From: Stappia sp. TSB10P1A | GTDB lineage: Bacteria > Pseudomonadota > Alphaproteobacteria > Rhizobiales > Stappiaceae | DNA: 64,000 bases | Assembly (NCBI RefSeq): GCF_900185725.1 | Contig: NZ_FYAU01000026.1 | Coordinates: 310,001 to 374,000, forward strand | Direction: 5' to 3' | Shown: positions 1 through 8,856 of the stretch, piece after piece | How the letters are laid out: every line of letters starts with the position of its first letter | Position numbering within the stretch: position 1 is the first letter of the stretch | Translations under genes and position numbers: made by a program | Notes under the pieces: generated by a model | Told to the model about the DNA's origin: nothing | The model's input: the letters and a program-made list of their open reading frames with translations, nothing else | Database searches by the model: none

Positions 1-816
1 CTTGGCGTCACCCGCGATGGTGATGCCGCAATTCTCGGCGGCACGTTCTGGCAACAGGTGATCAACATCCCGACGGGCCGCACCGACGACACGAGGCGGG
101 TGCGTATCAATCCGCACGTGGTTGCCGGGCTGAACCAGGCGGAGTGCATCTCCTTTTTCGTCGGCCTGACCATGCGCTGGTTCCGCGACACGTTCTGCGG
201 CGAGGAGAAGGAAGAGGCCGCCCGGCGCGGTATGGACGTCTATGCCCTGCTGGAGGAAATGGCCGCCAGGATTCCGCCTGGCAGCAACGGGATCATCCCG
301 GTTTTTTCCGATGCGATGGATTTCGGGCACTGGTACCACGCGGCGCCCTCCTTCCTGAACATGTCGATCGAGCCGGGGCACACCACCAGGGCGAGCCTGT
401 TCCGTGCGCTGGAGGAGAATGCCGCAATCGTCTCCAGCATCAATCTGGAACGGGTGATGAGCTTCTCCAAGGTCCGCATCGACAAGCCGGTGGTGTTCGC
501 CGGTGGCGCGTCCAAGGGCGCGCTATGGGCGCAGATCCTGGCCGACGTTCTGGGTCGCGAGGTCGCCATCCCCAGGGTGCGTGAAGCGACCGCCTTGGGG
601 TGTGCCGCGGTCGCAGCCTTCGGCATCGGAAATTTCTCGTCTCTGGCAGAGGCCGGATCGGAAATGTCCGAGGTGGAGCGCATTGTCACGCCCAACCCCA
701 CGATGGCGGAGACCTATCTCGCGGCACGGGAGCGCTGGGAACGCGCTTACCCCCAGCAAAAGGCCCTGACCGACGCAGGCGTGACCTCCGCCATGTGGCG
801 CGCGCCGGGCGTCTGA
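1..816 (+). CDS. lsrK: Autoinducer-2 kinase LsrK, C-terminal part (5' end outside window)
   Basis: FGGY-family sugar kinase; the reading frame is open from base 1, so the N-terminal half lies outside the window. LsrK phosphorylates the quorum-sensing molecule AI-2 (DPD) in the cytoplasm after Lsr uptake. The visible 271 residues match the C-terminal half of enterobacterial LsrK closely, including the stretches FFVGLTMRWFRD, YALLEEMAARIPPGS, WYHAAPSFLNMSI, RALEENAAIVS and the FGGY ATP-binding segment FAGGASKGALWAQILAD. It ends TSAMWRAPGV, as LsrK proteins typically do. The next feature downstream is a transposase remnant and a tRNA gene, so it may mark the edge of an inserted lsr block. A glycerol or xylulose kinase is unlikely given these LsrK-specific segments. 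Confidence 0.9.
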   Translation, partial: LGVTRDGDAAILGGTFWQQVINIPTGRTDDTRRVRINPHVVAGLNQAECISFFVGLTMRWFRDTFCGEEKEEAARRGMDVYALLEEMAARIPPGSNGIIPVFSDAMDFGHWYHAAPSFLNMSIEPGHTTRASLFRALEENAAIVSSINLERVMSFSKVRIDKPVVFAGGASKGALWAQILADVLGREVAIPRVREATALGCAAVAAFGIGNFSSLAEAGSEMSEVERIVTPNPTMAETYLAARERWERAYPQQKALTDAGVTSAMWRAPGV

Positions 817-870
817 CTGTAAAAGCTATGAAGGTTGCCCGGGGTAGGGTCGCTTGCCCCGCCCCGGCCA

Positions 871-1083
871 CGGATGACCGGACTGGGACGCGGCACTCAC
901 AGCGACCGCGAGCAGGGCTGGAACTACCTGCATGTCTGCGTCGATGACGCCAGGCGTCTAGCCTATTGCGAGATTGTGCCCAGCGCGACCCCAGCACCTT
1001 ATTGACGCGTGCCCTCGCCTGGCTGCCCGGCACGGCGTGCAGGCCAGTGCATGATGACCGACAATTGCTCTTGGAAAGACAAG
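871..1083 (+). pseudogene. Decayed IS481-family transposase fragment
   Basis: Translation of this gap gives degraded pieces of an IS481-type DDE transposase core in shifting frames. The first, ending with TGA at 1003-1005, contains GWNYLHVCVDDARRLAY, the region of the first catalytic Asp. A second, in another frame, reads RALAW; a third reads ARHGVQA; the last reads MMTDNCSWKDK, the region of the second catalytic Asp (usually VMTDNGS). At least two frameshifts and several stops separate them, and both ends of the element are missing. It stops only a few bases from the CCA end of the adjacent tRNA-Met gene. It is non-functional; the family assignment rests on the order and spacing of these motifs. 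Confidence 0.72.
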
Positions 1084-1086
1084 TGG

Positions 1087-1163
1087 TGGTAGCGGAGGAG
1101 GGACTCGAACCCCCGACACGCGGATTATGATTCCGCTGCTCTAACCAACTGAGCTACTCCGCC
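1087..1163 (-). tRNA. tRNA-Met (CAT), elongator type
   Basis: A complete cloverleaf reads on the minus strand: 7-bp acceptor stem GGCGGAG/CTCCGCT with one G-T pair, D arm GCTC...GAGC, anticodon stem GCGGA/TCCGC with loop ATCATAA (anticodon CAT), 5-base variable loop, T arm with GTTCGAGT-type loop, discriminator A and an encoded CCA. An initiator tRNA would have a mismatched first acceptor pair and GGG/CCC in the anticodon stem; neither is present, so this is elongator Met. Confidence 0.95.
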
Positions 1164-1204
1164 AGACCGGCAGCGGGCAGCAAGGCCCGCGCGAGTGAGC
1201 CCGC

Positions 1205-1233
1205 ATATAGTCGGCGCCGCGCCCGACTGTCAA
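1205..1233 (-). promoter_or_regulatory. Sigma-70-type promoter of the tRNA-Met gene
   Basis: On the minus strand there is a perfect -35 box TTGACA (1228-1233), a 17-base spacer and a -10-like CTATAT (1205-1210), about 42 bases upstream of the mature tRNA 5' end. Position, spacing and orientation fit a strong vegetative promoter for the tRNA. Confidence 0.7.
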
Positions 1234-1699
1234 GAGAAGAGCGGCCGGACAAGTCGGCTTTTCCCAACGCAGTTTCGCATCCCGCCAAGACCCTGGCGCC
1301 AGAGCCGCTGATGACGCGAAAACACCCGTGACCGAGTTGCCGCAGACCGGCTTGCACCGCCCGTCGGCAATGCCATCGGCCGGCTGCCTCCAGCACGAGA
1401 TGGTCCGAAGCGACGGTCAAGCGCATGACGGGCCGGAACGGCGGAGCCAGTACACCGCCAGACGGCAGAGCGGCCTGGCCCGACAACCGCGCGGAAAGTT
1501 GCGAAGGGCCCGCAGAGGTGCGAAGCGGATCTCGATCCCGAACGCCCGCTTCCCCTGCCCGGCTCAAGCGCGTTCCCCTCGCCGGCGAATTGGGCTAGAG
1601 CAGGGGCACGGCGACGGTCGGCCAGCACGCAAGGCAGGTCTTGCGGCAGGAGAAATCACACGCCGGCGACACGCGGACACGGCGAACAAGACGGGCAAG
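1234..1699. other. Stretch without a recognisable gene
   Basis: Between the tRNA promoter and the exporter start, open frames exist on both strands but their translations are Arg/Pro/Ala-rich and resemble nothing, as expected for non-coding GC-rich DNA. The frame of the downstream exporter is open back to 1328 but that extension also looks non-coding. No hairpin or repeat was noticed. Confidence 0.5.
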
Positions 1700-3439
1700 A
1701 TGGCGGGCCAGAACGACAGCGAGACGGGTAGCAGCACCGACGGCGGCAGCGGGCTCGGCTCGCTCTTCGCCTTCCTGATCCGCGACGGCAATCTGATGCG
1801 CTCGCCCGTGCTCGCCTATGCGGTGCTGGCCAGCGTCACCCGCTCGGGCATGATCTACGCCATCAACACGCTGGCGGGGGCTGCCGCCATTGCCACGGGC
1901 GACGTCCTGCTGCTGCTCGCCGCCATCGCCTCGACGCTGACCTTCTCGCACCTCGCACGGGTCGCCAGCTTCCGCCTCGTCGAGACGACGAAGCGGCGGC
2001 TGCGCACCGAGTTGAGCCGGCGGCTGCTGGAGGCGCGTGCCGATTTCCTGTCACGCCGCGACCACGGCAAGGTCTATTCGATCGTCACCCACGAGGTGAA
2101 CCAGATCTCCTATGCATCGGTGAACTTCATCCAGTCGCTGGAAGCGGCGCTGGTGATCGCTTTCTGCATCCCCTACATCTTCTATCTGTCCTGGCCGAGC
2201 GGCGTGGCGACACTCGGTGCCGTGGTGCTCGGCGCCATCGGCTACCTGCTGGCGCAGACGCCCGCGCAGGCGAGCGCCGAGCGGGCCTCGCGGACGGAAT
2301 GGACCTTCTTCGACCGGGTCAACGACGTGTTGCGCGGCTACAAGGAGCTGCGGCTGCGGCGCGCCCGGCGCGACGGACTGCAGGCCGACATCCTGGATGC
2401 GGCGAGCCGCGAACGCGAGTTGAAGGTCACCGCCGAGCGCTTCTTCAGCCTCGGCCAGACGGTCGCCCAGGGCGCGATGATGGGCCTCCTGTGCCTGATC
2501 GTCGTCGGTCTGCCGCTTCTCGCCGGCACGCCGACCGAAACCGTGCTGCAGGTGCTGACCGTCGTGCTGCTGACCTACGGACCGGTGGAAACGGTGATGG
2601 GCAATCTTGCGTCCTTCTCGCGCGCCGCCGTCGCCCGTCGCCTGATCGCCGGGTTGGAAAAGGACCTGATCGCCGAGGCGGAGGTCGACGCGGGCACCGC
2701 GCCAGACAGTCCGACCCCGGCGTTTTCGCGGATCGAACTGCGCGGCGTGACGGCGACCCTGTCGGAAACCCCGCCGCAGAGCGCCGGCGCGCCGGCCGAC
2801 GACGAACGCTTCACCGTCGGCCCGCTCGACCTGGTGCTGACGCCCGGCGAGGTCGTGTTCATCAGCGGCGGCAACGGCGCGGGCAAGTCGACGCTGATCT
2901 CGCTGCTGACCGGCCTGCGCCGGCCCGAAAGCGGCGAGATCCTGCTCGACGGAAAACCGGTGTCGGTTGCCGGCCTGCAGGACTATCGGGACCTGTTCAG
3001 CGCCGTGTTCAGCGAATTCCACCTCTTCGCCCGCCTTTATGGCCTCGACGCGGTGGAGCAGGCCAAGGTCCCGCCGCATCTCGCGGAGCTCGACCTCGCC
3101 CACCGGGTGCGGATACAGGACGGCGCGTTCTCGACCCTGGCGCTTTCGACGGGCCAGAAGCGACGGCTGGCGCTGTCTGTCGCGCTTGCCGAGGCACGGC
3201 CGATCATCGTGCTCGACGAGTTCGCCGCCGATCAGGACCCCGTTCGCCGCAAGCTCTTCTACGAGGTCCTCGTGCCGCAGATGGCCCGCGACGGCCACCT
3301 GGTCATCGCAGTCACCCATGACGAGCACTGCTTCGACAAATGCGACCGGCTGATCCGGATGGAAGCCGGCCGCATCGTGTCGGACACGCGCATGCCCGGC
3401 GCGGCACACGCGATGGCGGATGCCGCGGCCAGCGCCTGA
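1700..3439 (+). CDS. Cyclic-peptide/siderophore-type ABC exporter, permease fused to ATPase
   Basis: Half-transporter of 579 residues with an N-terminal membrane domain (roughly residues 15-320, several hydrophobic spans such as VVLGAIGYLLA and GAMMGLLCLIVVGLPLL) and a C-terminal ATPase (about 355-565). Walker A is GGNGAGKST, the signature is LSTGQKRRLAL and Walker B is IIVLDEFAADQDP. The Gln-less signature and the DEFAADQDP segment are typical of the PvdE/SyrD/YojI cyclic peptide transporter family, which moves peptides or peptide siderophores across the inner membrane as a homodimer. The ATG at 1700 was chosen because homology-like sequence begins there; no strong ribosome site is seen. No peptide synthetase or precursor gene is nearby, so the substrate is unknown. 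It nearly abuts the convergent gene at 3443. Confidence 0.8.
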   Translation: MAGQNDSETGSSTDGGSGLGSLFAFLIRDGNLMRSPVLAYAVLASVTRSGMIYAINTLAGAAAIATGDVLLLLAAIASTLTFSHLARVASFRLVETTKRRLRTELSRRLLEARADFLSRRDHGKVYSIVTHEVNQISYASVNFIQSLEAALVIAFCIPYIFYLSWPSGVATLGAVVLGAIGYLLAQTPAQASAERASRTEWTFFDRVNDVLRGYKELRLRRARRDGLQADILDAASRERELKVTAERFFSLGQTVAQGAMMGLLCLIVVGLPLLAGTPTETVLQVLTVVLLTYGPVETVMGNLASFSRAAVARRLIAGLEKDLIAEAEVDAGTAPDSPTPAFSRIELRGVTATLSETPPQSAGAPADDERFTVGPLDLVLTPGEVVFISGGNGAGKSTLISLLTGLRRPESGEILLDGKPVSVAGLQDYRDLFSAVFSEFHLFARLYGLDAVEQAKVPPHLAELDLAHRVRIQDGAFSTLALSTGQKRRLALSVALAEARPIIVLDEFAADQDPVRRKLFYEVLVPQMARDGHLVIAVTHDEHCFDKCDRLIRMEAGRIVSDTRMPGAAHAMADAAASA

Positions 3440-3442
3440 TCC

Positions 3443-5887
3443 TCAGGCCTTCACCCGCGCGTTCTGCGGATCGTAGAGGGCACCGAGTTCGATCCGGGCC
3501 GGCACCCGCTCATTGGCGACGACGAGCTCGTAGCTGCCGGCGCGCAAGTACGCCTCGTCCACTCCCTCCGCCCGGCGCACATAGCCGTAGCCGATGGGCC
3601 GATCCACCGTGTAGCCAAAGCCTCCGCTAGAAAGATAGCCGGCAAACTCACCATCACGCAGGATCGTCTCGCGGCCAAGCAGCACCACGCCCCGGTCCTC
3701 CACGGTGAAGCAGGCGAGCTGCTTGCGCAGCGGCGCGGCCGCAATGCGCTCCACGGCCTTCCGGCCGAGAAAGGGAAGACCGGAGCGCAGTTTGACCGCC
3801 CAGCCAAGGCCCGCCTCGAACGGGCTGTCGTTCGGCGTGATGTCGGCGCCCCAGGCGCGATAGCCCTTCTCCAGCCGCAGGGATTCGATGGCGCGATAGC
3901 CGGCCGGACGGATGCCGTGCGGGGCACCCGCCTGCATCAGCGCGTCGAACACCGCGCCGGTGGCCGCGATCGGAACATGCAGTTCCCAGCCGAGTTCGCC
4001 AACATAGGTGACGCGCAAGGCCCGCACCGGATGTCCGGCGATCTCGATCACCCGCACATGGCCGAAGGGGAAGGCCTCGCCCGACACATCCGCCCCCGGC
4101 GCGACAGTGGCAAGCACATCGCGGGCCTTCGGACCCATCAGCGACAAGGTGCCATACTCCTCGGTCACATCGACAAGGGTCGCGTTGGAGCCGGTGCGCA
4201 GGTGCTCGGAGATCCAACCTCCGTCATGGGTGCGGAAGCCCGTTCCCGTGACGATGTAGAACAGGTCCTCGGCAAGACGCGCTACCGTCAAGTCGCACTC
4301 GATGCCGCCGCGGCTGTTGAGGAGCTGGGTATAGGTGAGCCGGCCGGCCGGCTTGCCGACTTTGTTGGCGCAGATGAACTCGAGCTGTTCCGCCGCATCC
4401 GGCCCGCGCAGCTCGAACTTGGCGAAGGACGACTGGTCGAACAGGCCGACGGCCTCGCGCACGGCCCGGTGCTCCTCGCCGACCGCGTCGAACCAGTTCT
4501 GCCGGCCCATCGAATAGACGTCGCGCGGCTCGTCGCCGGAACGGGCAAACCAGTTCGGCCGCTCCCAGCCCAGCTTGGAGCCGAACACCGCGCCCCGTGC
4601 CTTCAGCCTCTCATACAGCGGCGAGACGATGCGCGGCCGGCCGCTTTCGTATTCCTCGTGCGGGAAGACGATGGTGTAGTGCTTGCCATAGGCTTCCAGC
4701 GTGCGCTCGCAGACCCAGTCGCGGTCGCTGTGCAGGCCCGAGAAGCGGCGGATATCGACGCTCCACAGGTCGAGCGGCGCCTCGCCCTTCATCGCCCATT
4801 CGGCGAGCACCCAACCGGCACCGCCGCCCGAGGCGATACCGAAGGCGTTGAAGCCCGCGCCCACATACATGTTGGCGCATTCGGGCGCCGCGCCGAGAAT
4901 GAAATTGCCGTCCGGCGTGAAGCTCTCCGGTCCGTTGATCATCTGCTTGACGCCGGTGCGTTCCAGCGCCGGGATCCGGTGGATCGAGTTGACCAGATGC
5001 TGCTCGAAGTGGTCCCAATCGTCCTCGAAGAGCTGGAACTGGAAGTCGTTCGGGACATCTCCGGTCGTCCAGGCGATGGGGTCCGGCTCGTAGCCGCCGA
5101 GCGCAAGGCCGCCCACCTCCTCCTTGAAATAGGTGCGCCGGTCCGGATCACGTACCGTCGGGGTGTTGGAGGTGATGCCCTCGATCGCCTCGGTGATGAT
5201 GTATTGGTGCTTGACCGGCTGCAGCGGCACGTTGACGCCGGCCATGGCGCCGACCTGCCGCGCCCACTGGCCGGCGCAGTTGACCACCTTGTCGCAGGCG
5301 ATGCGCCCCTGCGTCGTCTCCACATGGGTGATGCGGGACCCCTCCATGACAAACCCGGTAACCCGCCCGCCCTCGACGATCCGCACCCCGTGCATGCGTG
5401 CGCCCTTTGCCAGCGACTGGGTGATGTCGGAGGGGCTGGCCTGTCCGTCGGTCGGCAGGAATGTTGCCCCCACCAGGTCGTCGACACGCATCAAGGGCCA
5501 CATCGCCTTCACCTCGTCCGACGACAGCAGATGCATTTCCATGCCGAAGCTGCGGGCGGTGGTGGCAAGGCGGCGATATTCGATCCAGCGGTCCTGGTTG
5601 CAGGCGAGCCGCAGACAGCCGGTCATCCGCCAGCCGGTCTCAAGACCCGTCTCGGCATCCAGCCGCTTGTAGAGGTCGACGGAGTATTTCAGCACCTGAG
5701 TGATCGAGGCGGAGGAGCGCAACTGCCCGACGAGACCGGCGGCATGCCAGGTCGAACCGCTGGTGAGCTTGCCCTGCTCGAGCAGCAGCACGTCGGCCTT
5801 GTGATCGCGGGCCAGATGATAGGCGGTCGAGCAGCCGATGATGCCGCCGCCGATGACGACGATCTGGGCCTGCTGAGGAAGCGACAT
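3443..5887 (-). CDS. FAD-dependent sarcosine/dimethylglycine dehydrogenase-like protein (GcvT family)
   Basis: Predicted cytoplasmic flavoprotein of 814 residues. The N-terminal half is a DAO-type FAD oxidoreductase with dinucleotide motif VVIGGGIIGCSTAYHLA near residue 10 and the SGSTWHAAGLVGQLR segment where the flavin is attached in this family. The C-terminal half (about 440-810) is a GcvT-like folate-binding domain. This layout is that of sarcosine and dimethylglycine dehydrogenases, which oxidatively demethylate N-methylglycines and pass the one-carbon unit to tetrahydrofolate. It is the last gene of an operon for betaine-type uptake, which supports a methylated-amine substrate. The ATG at 5887 lies 4 bases after the preceding gene; the frame is open further upstream, but that part overlaps the kinase gene and looks non-coding. 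Confidence 0.83.
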   Translation of the reverse strand: MSLPQQAQIVVIGGGIIGCSTAYHLARDHKADVLLLEQGKLTSGSTWHAAGLVGQLRSSASITQVLKYSVDLYKRLDAETGLETGWRMTGCLRLACNQDRWIEYRRLATTARSFGMEMHLLSSDEVKAMWPLMRVDDLVGATFLPTDGQASPSDITQSLAKGARMHGVRIVEGGRVTGFVMEGSRITHVETTQGRIACDKVVNCAGQWARQVGAMAGVNVPLQPVKHQYIITEAIEGITSNTPTVRDPDRRTYFKEEVGGLALGGYEPDPIAWTTGDVPNDFQFQLFEDDWDHFEQHLVNSIHRIPALERTGVKQMINGPESFTPDGNFILGAAPECANMYVGAGFNAFGIASGGGAGWVLAEWAMKGEAPLDLWSVDIRRFSGLHSDRDWVCERTLEAYGKHYTIVFPHEEYESGRPRIVSPLYERLKARGAVFGSKLGWERPNWFARSGDEPRDVYSMGRQNWFDAVGEEHRAVREAVGLFDQSSFAKFELRGPDAAEQLEFICANKVGKPAGRLTYTQLLNSRGGIECDLTVARLAEDLFYIVTGTGFRTHDGGWISEHLRTGSNATLVDVTEEYGTLSLMGPKARDVLATVAPGADVSGEAFPFGHVRVIEIAGHPVRALRVTYVGELGWELHVPIAATGAVFDALMQAGAPHGIRPAGYRAIESLRLEKGYRAWGADITPNDSPFEAGLGWAVKLRSGLPFLGRKAVERIAAAPLRKQLACFTVEDRGVVLLGRETILRDGEFAGYLSSGGFGYTVDRPIGYGYVRRAEGVDEAYLRAGSYELVVANERVPARIELGALYDPQNARVKA

Positions 5888-5891
5888 GGAA

Positions 5892-6794
5892 CTAACCCTT
5901 TCCGAAACGGAGGTGGTAGCTGGCGAGCGCCGCCTCGTAGGCGGCGAGCGTTTCTGCGGTGTAGGCGACATAGTCGACGCCGGGCGCGTCGAGATGGAGC
6001 TCGGAGACGAGGCTCCACAGAGTCTCGCGCAGCAGCGAGGCGACCTGCATCGCCGCATGGGCATGCAGGAAGGCCGCCTCCGCCGGCGCGTCGAGATAAG
6101 TTTCCAGCAGATCTGCGGTCTCCATCTGCGAGAAACCGGCATTGGAGGCGACGCCGGCGAGGTCGAACATCGCTGTGCCGAAACCCGCATATTCGAAATC
6201 GATCAGCCACAGACGGTTGCCGTCATCGATGAAGTTGGCCGGCAGCAGGTCGTGATGGCCGAAGATGATGGGCAGGGCGACCTGCGCCTGTTCCATCTCC
6301 TGCGCTACAGTGAGGAACTCCGGCAGGCGGCCCGCCATGCGCGAGTTGCCGGCGACCAGGGTGCGGGCATAGTCGCGGATCACATGGAAGACCCAGAAGA
6401 TGAAGCCGGCCCCGCTGATCCTCGCCCCCATCCCGGTGTGGAAGCGGCGGATGAGCGCGGCGACATCGGCGCGACGGGCGCGCACGTCGGCGGGACCAAA
6501 CGTGTGACCGTCGATGAACCGCGACACCATGATGCCGGGCTCGGCATGTACCAGTTCCGGCGCAAGGCCGAGCTCGACGGCAGCCCGCGTCACCATCGCC
6601 TCGCGTGCCCGCTCGACATGATGGAACGGGAAATCCTGGCCGAGACGCACGACGAAGGCTCCGCGTCCGTCGCGGACCAGAAAGCTGGCATTGGAGAGCC
6701 CGCCATGCAGCGGTTCGATCTCCGGTCGGCCGGACCAGACCGGCAGAGTCGCGATCCTGTCCCGCGTCGCGGCGGATCCGGGCGCATCGCTCAT
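5892..6794 (-). CDS. Choline/aminoglycoside kinase-like phosphotransferase (APH family)
   Basis: Soluble protein of 300 residues with the kinase-like APH fold. The catalytic loop reads FGHHDLLPANFI (H-x-D-x4-N) and the metal-binding motif is LIDFEYAG, as in choline, ethanolamine and thiamine kinases. An N-terminal segment GGLSNASFLV matches the nucleotide-binding loop of this family. It lies between the betaine-type permease, with which it shares a 4-base ATGA overlap, and the sarcosine-dehydrogenase-like gene. It probably phosphorylates a small alcohol or amine related to the imported substrate, for example choline; the substrate cannot be read from sequence. Confidence 0.75.
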   Translation of the reverse strand: MSDAPGSAATRDRIATLPVWSGRPEIEPLHGGLSNASFLVRDGRGAFVVRLGQDFPFHHVERAREAMVTRAAVELGLAPELVHAEPGIMVSRFIDGHTFGPADVRARRADVAALIRRFHTGMGARISGAGFIFWVFHVIRDYARTLVAGNSRMAGRLPEFLTVAQEMEQAQVALPIIFGHHDLLPANFIDDGNRLWLIDFEYAGFGTAMFDLAGVASNAGFSQMETADLLETYLDAPAEAAFLHAHAAMQVASLLRETLWSLVSELHLDAPGVDYVAYTAETLAAYEAALASYHLRFGKG

Positions 6795-8854
6795 GCGCGT
6801 CCTCCTGCGGTATCGTTGAGGCCGAGGCGCTGGCGGCTCCGCTCGGCCGCGGCGGAGATCAGCCGGTCGGCGATGATGGCGATGAAGGCGACGGCAAGGC
6901 CCGCGACCAGGCCGCGCCCGGTATCGGCCTTGGTGAGCGCGATATAGACTTCCTGGCCAAGGTCACGCGTGCCGACAAGGGCAGTGATGACGAGCATCGA
7001 CAGCGCCAGCATGATCGTCTGGTTGATGCCGAGCAGGATCTCCGGCAGGGCCAGCCGCAAGCGGACCTTGGTCATCAACTGCCAGGGGGTTGCCCCCGAG
7101 ACGATGCCGGCCTCGACCAGTTGCGGGTTCACCTGGCGCAGCCCGTGCGCGGTGTAGCGGATCGCCGGCGCCACCGCATAGGCGACCACGGCGATCATCG
7201 CGGTGAAATCGCCGACCCGGAACAGCATCACCGCCGGCATCAGATAGACGAAGGAGGGCAGCGTCTGCAGCGTGTCGATGACGAGTTCGACCGCCTTCCA
7301 CAGCCGCTCGCGGGTCGAGGCGAGAATGCCGACGGGAATGCCGATCATGCAGGCGATGACGACCGAGATGCCGCAGAGATAGACGGTCACCATCGCTTTT
7401 TCCCACTGGCCGGTGAAGGCGATCAGCGAGGCGAGCACGGTGACCAGAAGGGCGAGCCGCCAGCCGCCCAGCCGCCAGCCGAGCAGGCCCAGCAGCCCGG
7501 TCACGCCGAGCCAGGGCAAGCCGGCGAGAAAGCGTTTCACCGGCACCAGCACGTTGAGCAGCAGCGCGTTCTTCACCGCCTCGATCTGGTCGAAGAAATT
7601 GACGTTGATCCAGCCGACGATGTCGCTGCCCACCGACCCGGTGGAAAGCTGCAAGGCCTTCGGATAGGCCTGCACCGGCGCGGCAACGAGGCCGGCAAGG
7701 GCAGTGACGGCAACAAGCAGGCAGCCGGCAACCGTATAGGGATGGCGCGCGAGCAGGTTTTTGCGCCGTGCGCCTTCCGCCTCGTGCTCCGGGCGGCGGC
7801 CGGCGAAGGCCTGGCTCAGCCTGTCGAGTGCAATGGCAAGCACAACGATGGCAAGCCCCGCCTCGATGCCCGCCCCGATGTCGAGGCGCCGCAGGGCGGC
7901 CAGCACGTCGAAACCGAGCCCGCCCGCGCCGATCATCGAGGCGATGATGACCATGTTGAGCGACAGCATGATCACCTGGTTGACGCCGACCATCAGCCCC
8001 GGCCGGGCACTCGGCACAAGGATGCGCCAGGTCATCTGCCGCCGCGAGCAGCCGGTCATCCGGCCCAGTTCGTGCGCCTCTTCCGGAACGGCCCGCAAGG
8101 CAAGCAGGCTGATACGCGTCATCGGCGGCAGCGCATAGATGATGGTGGCGACGATCGCCGACGTCGGGCCGAAACCGAACAGGAACAGGATCGGCACCAG
8201 ATAGGCGAAGACTGGCACGGTCTGCATCAGGTCGAGCACTGGCCGCAGCAAGCGCTCGAAGGTCCGCCAGCGAAAGGCGGCAAGCCCGAGCAGCAAGCCG
8301 CCGACGACCCCGATCGGCACCGCGATCAGGATCGAGGCGAGCGTCACCATCGCGCTGGTCCACTGGCCGAAGACGGCAAGGAAGGCGAAGCAGCCGCCGA
8401 CCAGCAGGGCGAGCCGGCGCCCTCCGGCGAAATGTCCCATCAGCATGGCAATGCCGATCACCGCGATCCAGGACAGCGGCGGCAGCAGTTGCACGGCAGC
8501 GCTGCCGCGTCCGTCGAGGATGCCCGTCGACAGCAGTCCGAGAACCAGACGATAGGGCGCCTCGACCATGCCTGCGAGAAAGCGGGTGAACTCGGTGAAG
8601 GTGAACAGGCCGAAGCTCGCATCCTCGACCAGCCAGCGCATCGCATCGCCGATCCAGCGCTGCATCGGGATGCGCCAGGGGCGGGGGATGTCGAAGGCCC
8701 AACCGGCATAGGGCTTGCCGAACTGCCAGAGCAGCACGAAAGCGACAAGTCCGACACCCCAGATCGCCTGCCAGCGACGGCCCTCCCCGCCGTCCGCGCG
8801 GACGGAGACGACAGGTGCCACGGCGGAACGCGACAGGCCGGCGGTCTCGCTCAT
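6791..8854 (-). CDS. Betaine/proline-type ABC permease, two ProW-like domains fused
   Basis: Integral membrane protein of 687 residues made of two homologous BPD_transp_1 permease domains in tandem. The two copies are visible from their repeated EAA-region sequences: GVNQVIMLSLNMVIIASMIG in the first half and GINQTIMLALSMLVITALVG in the second. Single-domain ProW proteins are about half this length and form dimers, so here the permease dimer is covalently joined. It sits between the ATPase gene (2-base gap) and the kinase gene (4-base overlap). Start chosen at the ATG at 8854 (MSETAGL); the upstream open frame overlaps the ATPase gene. Confidence 0.88.
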   Translation of the reverse strand: MSETAGLSRSAVAPVVSVRADGGEGRRWQAIWGVGLVAFVLLWQFGKPYAGWAFDIPRPWRIPMQRWIGDAMRWLVEDASFGLFTFTEFTRFLAGMVEAPYRLVLGLLSTGILDGRGSAAVQLLPPLSWIAVIGIAMLMGHFAGGRRLALLVGGCFAFLAVFGQWTSAMVTLASILIAVPIGVVGGLLLGLAAFRWRTFERLLRPVLDLMQTVPVFAYLVPILFLFGFGPTSAIVATIIYALPPMTRISLLALRAVPEEAHELGRMTGCSRRQMTWRILVPSARPGLMVGVNQVIMLSLNMVIIASMIGAGGLGFDVLAALRRLDIGAGIEAGLAIVVLAIALDRLSQAFAGRRPEHEAEGARRKNLLARHPYTVAGCLLVAVTALAGLVAAPVQAYPKALQLSTGSVGSDIVGWINVNFFDQIEAVKNALLLNVLVPVKRFLAGLPWLGVTGLLGLLGWRLGGWRLALLVTVLASLIAFTGQWEKAMVTVYLCGISVVIACMIGIPVGILASTRERLWKAVELVIDTLQTLPSFVYLMPAVMLFRVGDFTAMIAVVAYAVAPAIRYTAHGLRQVNPQLVEAGIVSGATPWQLMTKVRLRLALPEILLGINQTIMLALSMLVITALVGTRDLGQEVYIALTKADTGRGLVAGLAVAFIAIIADRLISAAAERSRQRLGLNDTAGGRA

Positions 8855-8856
8855 GC

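Noticed and set aside
1154-1628. Minus-strand open frames upstream of the exporter
   Set aside because: No family resemblance, overlap the tRNA promoter, and no ribosome site; treated as non-coding.
3917-6232. Long open frame on the plus strand opposite the sarcosine-dehydrogenase-like gene
   Set aside because: It is an antisense frame kept open by GC-rich codon usage; its translation has no domain and is rich in His/Gly/Arg, while the minus strand has a clear family match.
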